From Bolinopsis microptera (lineage: Eukaryota; Ctenophora; Tentaculata; Lobata; Bolinopsidae): DNA of 64,000 nucleotides. The stretch is from NCBI RefSeq assembly GCF_026151205.1, contig NC_087076.1, forward strand, positions 12,693,675-12,757,674, given 5' to 3'. This document shows positions 57,652 through 64,000 of this stretch, piece by piece (the first letter of the stretch is position 1; every line of letters begins with the position of its first letter). Both the position numbers and the translations under genes were made by a program. The notes beneath the pieces were generated by a model. The model had not been told where the DNA came from and did not search any database. It saw only the letters and a program-made list of their open reading frames with translations.

Positions 57652-57839
57652 GGCATTGCTTACTGAAAATAAAGTACGGTTAGATACTGGAGCATAATAT
57701 AATGTATATTATTTCATTGGTAACAAATTCTGAAAGTCTGAGGAGAAATTAAATCTGAGGAAATAAGGAGATTGTCAACTGTTTGAAAAGTTACAGACAA
57801 CAAAAACACTTTTCCGTTTCCCGCAGACAACACAAATGG

Positions 57840-58245
57840 TTAAGAAAAGGACAATTTGGCTGGAGACAAGACACAAGAAAAACGCAAGAAAAACACAAGA
57901 AAGGCACAAGAAAAACACAAGAAAGCAGCAGTTAAGTTGTAGTGATGTGCACAAACTGCGTGAAAGGCACAAGAAAGGCACAAGAAAACACAAGAAAGCA
58001 GCAGTAAAGTTGTAGTGATGTGCACAAGCTCCGTGAAAGGCACAAGAAAGGCACAAGAAAGGCACAAGAAAAACACAAGAAAGCAGCAGTAAAGTTGTAG
58101 TGATGTGCACAAGCTGCGTGCACGGTGATGGTAGCTACTGTAAAACACAAGAAAAGCACAAGAAAACACAAGAAAGCAGCAGTAAAGTTGTAGTGATGTG
58201 CACAAGCTGCGTGCACGGTGATGGTAGCTACTGTAACACACAACT
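57840..58245. repeat. Compound minisatellite
   Basis: Blocks of AGCAGCAGTAAAGTTGTAGT and GATGTGCACAAGCTGCGTG alternate with CACAAGAAAGG runs; about four irregular copies upstream of exon 1. Confidence 0.9.
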
Positions 58246-58335
58246 ACTACACAGAACAGACTACCACAAATTATTCATCTCACGTTATACATGGTGGTTA
58301 ATAGGAAGGAGGTCGCAACATATATAAAATAATTG

Positions 58336-58553
<218 letters not shown>

Positions 58554-58559
58554 CTGTGC

Positions 58560-59900
58560 TATATAATATATTACATGTATATCATTATGATATTTCATGA
58601 TGTGCAAAGCTTTCTCATGAGGCTGTGTGAGCGACCTAGTACGGGAAAATAATCTTAAAAAACTGTTGTAAAATGTAACAAGCGAGTGTAACAAATAATA
58701 AATATTGAATATGCAGTTCATTTAAAACGGAGAGAGAGAAAAAAGAGAGTGCCCACAGTAGTTCTCAAACAATACAATTTCTTCCAATTAACCGTTTCCT
58801 ATCACGATATCACGGAGCTAGCTCAACAGGGAGATTCTGTTCATGTTGCGAATACTTAACCGCAATTTAGGCAGAAATTAGCCGGGGATTCAATAATTGT
58901 GCTTATATAAAGAGTATAAATATACTTCACAATCGGTGGAGAGACTGTAACAGAGATCTTAGATACGGAAATTATGTACATTAATTCAACTAGTAGTTCG
59001 TAAAGTATGCAGCATATTATAATACATGTTGCTCTGGAGTAGTTTCCGGGCATTTTATGTGTGTTTCCCTTAGATCTGACTGGCCCGGTCTGATATGTTG
59101 GAAATGTGGAAAATATGTGAACAATTTCAGAACATATATATATGTACAAGTTTCGAACATATGAATCAAGCGCATTTATGTGACCTAAAGAGACGTACAA
59201 ATTTAATCATAACGTAATAAGAACTTAGTTGGAGACCTGAACTACCCGTTATTCCACCCAAAGTGCCACATAATGTCCACCTTGTCTAGCTGTCACATTT
59301 CCACGATTTGAAATCTAATTTCAGGCGAGTTGTCACGCAATTGAAATTAAAGAAACATCTCCGCAAGCAATCCTCGCGTATCATCATACGTCTCACCAAG
59401 GAGCTGAGCAAATTATTAAAAATACGGACTTCTAGAGATATCTCTAACACACTTAGCAGTAGAACAAAGTGATATAAGTGACATGCCACGCAATATAGAA
59501 TAAATTAATAAATTCTAATATTTATTACACGCTTCGAGATGTACATTTGACTTTCAGGTCATGGGAAAGCTTCGAACCGATTCTTGATAAGTCCTTTTGA
59601 TTCAGCCTTATTATATAGATACTGCGCAAGAAGCAAGCAGCACGCAAAGGAAGAGAAGAGTGACATGCCACGCGATATATACATGTATAGATGATAGATA
59701 CTGCGCAAGAAGCAGCACGCAAAGGAAGAGGAGTAAGCTTTTAGTTGTGATATTAAAAATCGCACCTACGTTCGGAACAACGTAATAAAATGACTGGACA
59801 GCTATATAACAGAGCGGTTAAACCATATAAGAGGGACTAGGGTGTTATTGGGTGGTATTCATGTGGTGAACTGTCCAATATCAATATCACTGACATGCCC
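58560..59900. other. Upstream region, no gene seen
   Basis: AT-rich. Includes a short tandem duplication (ATAGATACTGCGCAAGAAGC at about 59616 and 59697). May contain the BAZ2 promoter or 5' UTR exons, which cannot be read from sequence. Confidence 0.4.
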
Positions 59901-59904
59901 ACCT

Positions 59905-60198
59905 AACATATAGCTGACTCACTATAATAACCTTCTCACTGAGATATAGCTGACTCACTATAATAACCTTCTCTCTGAGATATAGCTGACTCACTATAAA
60001 AACCTTCTCTCTGAGATATAGCTGACTCACTATAATAACCTTCTCGCTGAGATATAGCTGACTCACTATAATAACCTTCTCGCTGAGATATAGCTGACTC
60101 ACTATAATAACCTTCCCTCTGAGATATAGCTGACTCACTATAATAACCTTCTCTCTGAGATATAGCTGACTCACTATAATAACCTTCTCTCTGAGATC
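59905..60198. repeat. 36-bp minisatellite, eight copies
   Basis: GAGATATAGCTGACTCACTA followed by TAATAACCTTCTCTCT. The unit is a multiple of three, which explains the long repeat-only open frames. Confidence 0.95.
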
Positions 60199-60199
60199 G

Positions 60200-62040
60200 G
60201 GGACTATACGGTTTAACTGGTGTGGGGCTATGAGTAGGTGGTCTCTTAATTTCAAGCTGTTTGAGTAATGAGTAATATATAATATAATTCCATGTGCAAT
60301 TCCAATGCAATTTGAAGCTTTCAACAGCGATCTTTCTGGGCATAGTACAACTGATAACTATTCAAATATCAAGGTGGGAATTCCATGTGCAGAGAGATTG
60401 CGACACTGTAATTTCGGATGTCGTGGACCGTGGTGGATAATAAATCGTATAAAGCTGTACAAAGAGAAACGATCCTGTTCAACGGTGATTTCAGCATGAC
60501 AATACCACGAAAGCCACGGTTTCATCCGAGCACATGTATTATGATTTTGATGATCCACCGTGAAATTATGATCTAGATAATTATCGAGTCATGTAAAATA
60601 AGTTAGTTAATTATTGTAAATTATCAAACCTTGTTGGGAGTGAAACAGTATATCAGGTGAAGGGTAATTCATGTATTGACAAGCCTGTCATTTTTAATCT
60701 AATAATCGATTAAACGTTAAGCTAAGACAGGAGATGATATCGGAAATCAGGTGGAAAACACATTATGGTCAGATCGTTCAGGATAAGGCATTGGTTAAAT
60801 GGATATAATCGATATACTCTTGGTTAAGATACCTAGGTTTAGCGAAGTAAGGGAAAGTATCAGCTCATTTGAGACGAGATTTACAAAACAAAGTGCAAAG
60901 TCTGCAGCATAACCACGTGATGCCCATATTAGGTAAAGTCTCCAGCATATGACTTCTGTCGGCGTGGGAATGTTTTGCACTGAATCGGTATGGTTTGTCG
61001 ACAAAAGAGACATAATATAATGACATGTCTACACAGATACTTTAAATAAGTTTTACTGTAAAATACGTGTACTGGGGAAGGTTGTACAGATCGCATTCTG
61101 CAAACTTGGTACCTGTGCAGTGTGCACCTGATAAGATTTATGGCTTTAAGTATCACGAAATACTACGTTGAGTAACAAGAAATGTACTGAAAAGAAAATG
61201 TTTCATTCCTTCTGAGACCGCACCAAGGTTATAGGCAAACGGTTCAACATATAATATAAATTCACTGAATAATTTTAACTTGAATTTTGTCAAATTTACG
61301 GATTCCAAATATGGAATATTAATCTGTTCCGTCTTAATCATCTACTTTCTGAGAAGATCTTGGCGTCATAGTCTGATTAATAAGCTTAACCAGGAGACGA
61401 CAATCTGTACATTCTAGATTACTAAATTCCAAATAACCGTGTGTAATGACTGTGTGTGTGAAATGACTGTATGTGTGTGTGTGACCTGAAGGTAAGTTTT
61501 AATGTACTACTGCATCGTGCTTGCCAAAATCCACCATCTTATTCTATACTACAAACTAACATTATATACTGAGTTTAACCGCTCTCTGCAGTAGGAAGAA
61601 GGGGTGGTCAGACATATTTTGTCACATCTTGCCACCACACTGGGAAATGTGATGAAATGAGCGGCAAAGTGTGGCTGAGCAATGTGGCTGAGCAGTGGGC
61701 CGAGCAGCCCCGGGATTACAGCGATCTAATAAATCATACATAAATCAGGGTAGACAATCTAGTGAATCAGGAGATAAGATAACGGGCAGCGGTCACGGAA
61801 GCAAGTGGAAAGGAAATTCACCTTTAGATAGCCGGATTATTTCCTGTAGCTCTACGAAAATCAAGCTGGTGACATAAAAACCAGTGATAAAGCTGACTAA
61901 TAGCCGTTTATTAAACTAATATTTCTTATCTCAAAACCTGACTTCCTCTTGCTTATACTGATTACTGATAGGCCAAATGTCATATTCTGGTTAAAATTAC
62001 GCAGTATTTTAACGGGGACTTTGAGCTTAACTTCCTTATT
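60200..62040. other. No supported feature
   Basis: Short open frames only; includes a GTGTGT tract near 61460-61485. Confidence 0.4.
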
Positions 62041-62044
62041 TGGA

Positions 62045-62265
62045 TTCCACCAAAAGTAGTTCCACTGGAGACTAATTTAGATATTAAATATATTTTTATA
62101 TTAGCAAATCAAAAGTAGTTCCAGTGGAGACTAATTTAGATATTAAATATATTTTTATATTAGCAAATCAAAAGTAGTTCCAGTGGAGACTAATTTAGAT
62201 ATTAAATATATTTTTATATTAGCAAATCAAAAGTAGTTCCGCTGGAGACTAATTTAGATATTAAA
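62045..62265. repeat. 59-bp minisatellite, four copies
   Basis: AAAAGTAGTTCCASTGGAGA, CTAATTTAGATATTAAATAT and ATTTTTATATTAGCAAATC repeated. Confidence 0.95.
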
Positions 62266-62269
62266 TCTC

Positions 62270-63835
62270 CCTAATCCCTATTATTATATTATCAAATCTC
62301 CCAAAAGAGTCAACTAAAGCTACCCCCCGGCCCCAGTACTATTCCACAGCTAATAACCTTATAATATCCCTTCTTTGTGCTGGTTTAATTAATCAGTATT
62401 GTAATGTGATTGTAGGGAGTTGAAGAACACGGATTGTACCTTATACCTAGAGGCCAGGCCCGGCTGGGTATTGATATTGTGCAACTGTGTGAACCAACAC
62501 TGCTTTTTGTTGTGAGGCAAGTCAGATAAGCTGACCATCTACTAGTATAGGGTGATAAACCTATTAATTATCTTTAAACCTAGTGCAAAGTGATAAGAAC
62601 AATTAATCAACCCGGCCCGGGTCAGCAGTAAACCTTCTGAACAGAATCAACTCTAACCTACAGTTACCTCCGATGTCTGAAGGTAACCCATAATACTGCT
62701 GACAGCTCTATTTTTATACTCTTTTTAATACTCTTTTTTACATAGCACAACGTTGCAATTCTAAGAAAGCTGTTTCTTTTGCGGACACAATCTCACTGAT
62801 TATCATTTATACTTGATACTTGATATAGTCAAGGTATCTCGTAGGTGCAAAGTTTCAAAGGTGCAGATTGAAAGGTATGACCTGATCTGTAATATTTTAT
62901 CGTTGAAAAGCCTGGCCCCAGATTAATCTGCAACAAATAAGTACTTCACCAGCTTAATGATTAATTAATTAATCAATTAGGACACACTTTATGCATATAA
63001 AACAACATTGAACATGTTCTGACCAACTTATTCCCGGCAAAATTCCAGTTTGTTTGTAGTTTAAGTTTAACTTGGTATGTGTAGTTAAAAGTTTCCCGAT
63101 GAGCTGCAATTCTTGTTACGAGGCCGAATTCCTGGGTATCAAGTATCAACCTACTACTAACAGCACTGGGAATTACTGGCGTGTGTACTGTGTATACCAC
63201 TGTATTAAAATGTTGTGTCTACTTACTATTTTAGTACATATTTCTGATGTGCCTAATTTTAGCGGAGCTTGAAAAAGGCGGTGTTTGACAAACCCTACCA
63301 GGTTTGCGTAATATATCATTGTGTCATGTAGTGTAAAAGGTGTATTTAACAATAAATGTTAACAATCTGCAGAACGGTTTAACTTTATTACACTTCCTGA
63401 AAGTTTACCTTCGTTAACTACAATAGGAATAGATGCTGTGCAACACTAGAGGGGCTATAAATACAGGGACTGTGTACGGTATACTAGCATGTGATGATGA
63501 CGAAAAGTAAAAGTAAAAGTAAAAGCGTTGAATAAATAGAATGAACCGATTTGTACGCGGTCAAACAATGTGAAAATATTATTCGAGAAGGTATTCCGAA
63601 TCGTGACGGCAAAACTCTACAGTATATTCGAGAAGGAATCTTTAGAGGAGGATCATAGCAAGTAGAAAGGAGTATTTCTAAAGGAGTCTCCTCCAATTCA
63701 CCGTTGGATTTTAACAGGCTTTTAACCGGTTCCTAATTAACCGGTTCTCAGTCGGCATTTATCAAAGAAGATGCGGAACAGAATAAATGCAAAAGTAGTC
63801 GAGAAGTTCTGGAGGAGTACCAGGTATAAAGCAGA
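62270..63835. other. No supported feature
   Basis: AT-rich sequence with short open frames and no domain, RNA or mobile-element ends recognised. Confidence 0.4.
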
Positions 63836-63837
63836 CA

Positions 63838-64000
63838 CACAGGTTACCATGGTCACGTGATCAGGTTACCATGGTCACGTGATCAGGTTACCATGGTCAC
63901 GTGATCAGGTGACCATGGTCACGTGATCAGGTTACCATGGTCACGTGATCAGGTTACCATGGTCACGTGATCAGGTTACCATGGTCACGTGATCAGGTTA
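63838..64000. repeat. 22-bp satellite reaching the window end
   Basis: CAGGTTACCATGGTCACGTG plus AT, seven or more copies, with one unit reading GTGACC. Each unit holds the palindromes ACCATGGT and TCACGTGA. It continues past base 64000. Confidence 0.95.

Noticed and set aside
59905-60198. GACTCACTATA repeats resembling a phage T7 promoter core
   Set aside because: Only about 11 bases match and the context is a eukaryotic minisatellite; treated as coincidence.

Overview
Eukaryotic, almost certainly invertebrate metazoan, chromosomal DNA. Genes are split by GT-AG introns, the DNA is AT-rich, and it carries decayed non-LTR retrotransposons, mariner-type MITEs, long (CT)n/(GA)n tracts and many minisatellites. 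Nothing visible fixes the phylum; TTAGGG-type telomere-like repeats fit many invertebrates.

Layout. (1) 1-9215: a very large imperfect inverted repeat centred near 5480, made of decayed LINE reverse-transcriptase sequence. It touches the left window edge, so its true end is unseen. (2) 9216-18000: gene-poor repeat field with MITEs, a telomere-like tract, small dispersed families and a tandem segmental duplication. (3) 18193-19933 (+): five-exon gene for a 358-aa single-pass membrane protein with two duplicated Cys-rich exons. (4) 21717-57651 (-): one very large gene read here as 32 coding exons. The phases chain without a break to 9027 nt (3008 aa). Domain order is Gln/Pro-rich N-terminus, TAM/MBD, coiled coil, DDT, WHIM motifs, AT-hook, Gln-rich region, WHIM3, two PHD fingers and a bromodomain: a BAZ2/Toutatis-type ISWI-partner chromatin reader. 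(5) 24107-27863 (+): six-exon gene for a 790-aa SRCR/ephrin-receptor-like receptor, lying inside BAZ2 intron 27 on the opposite strand. (6) 49299-49511 (+): possible 70-aa single-span membrane protein inside BAZ2 intron 4. (7) 57662-64000: no gene seen; minisatellites and simple repeats, possibly holding BAZ2 5' UTR exons and promoter.

Most unusual pattern: several minisatellites begin exactly at exon/intron borders and copy the splice site itself. Exon 1 of the BAZ2 gene has five 5' splice sites spaced exactly 33 bp (11 codons, open frame); exon 2 has 13 copies of its exon tail plus donor; exon 8 has four donors at 70-bp spacing; exon 19 has about ten copies of its acceptor. The nested receptor gene shows a two-copy version with a hairpin between the copies. 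All exon calls are read from sequence alone, without transcript support.
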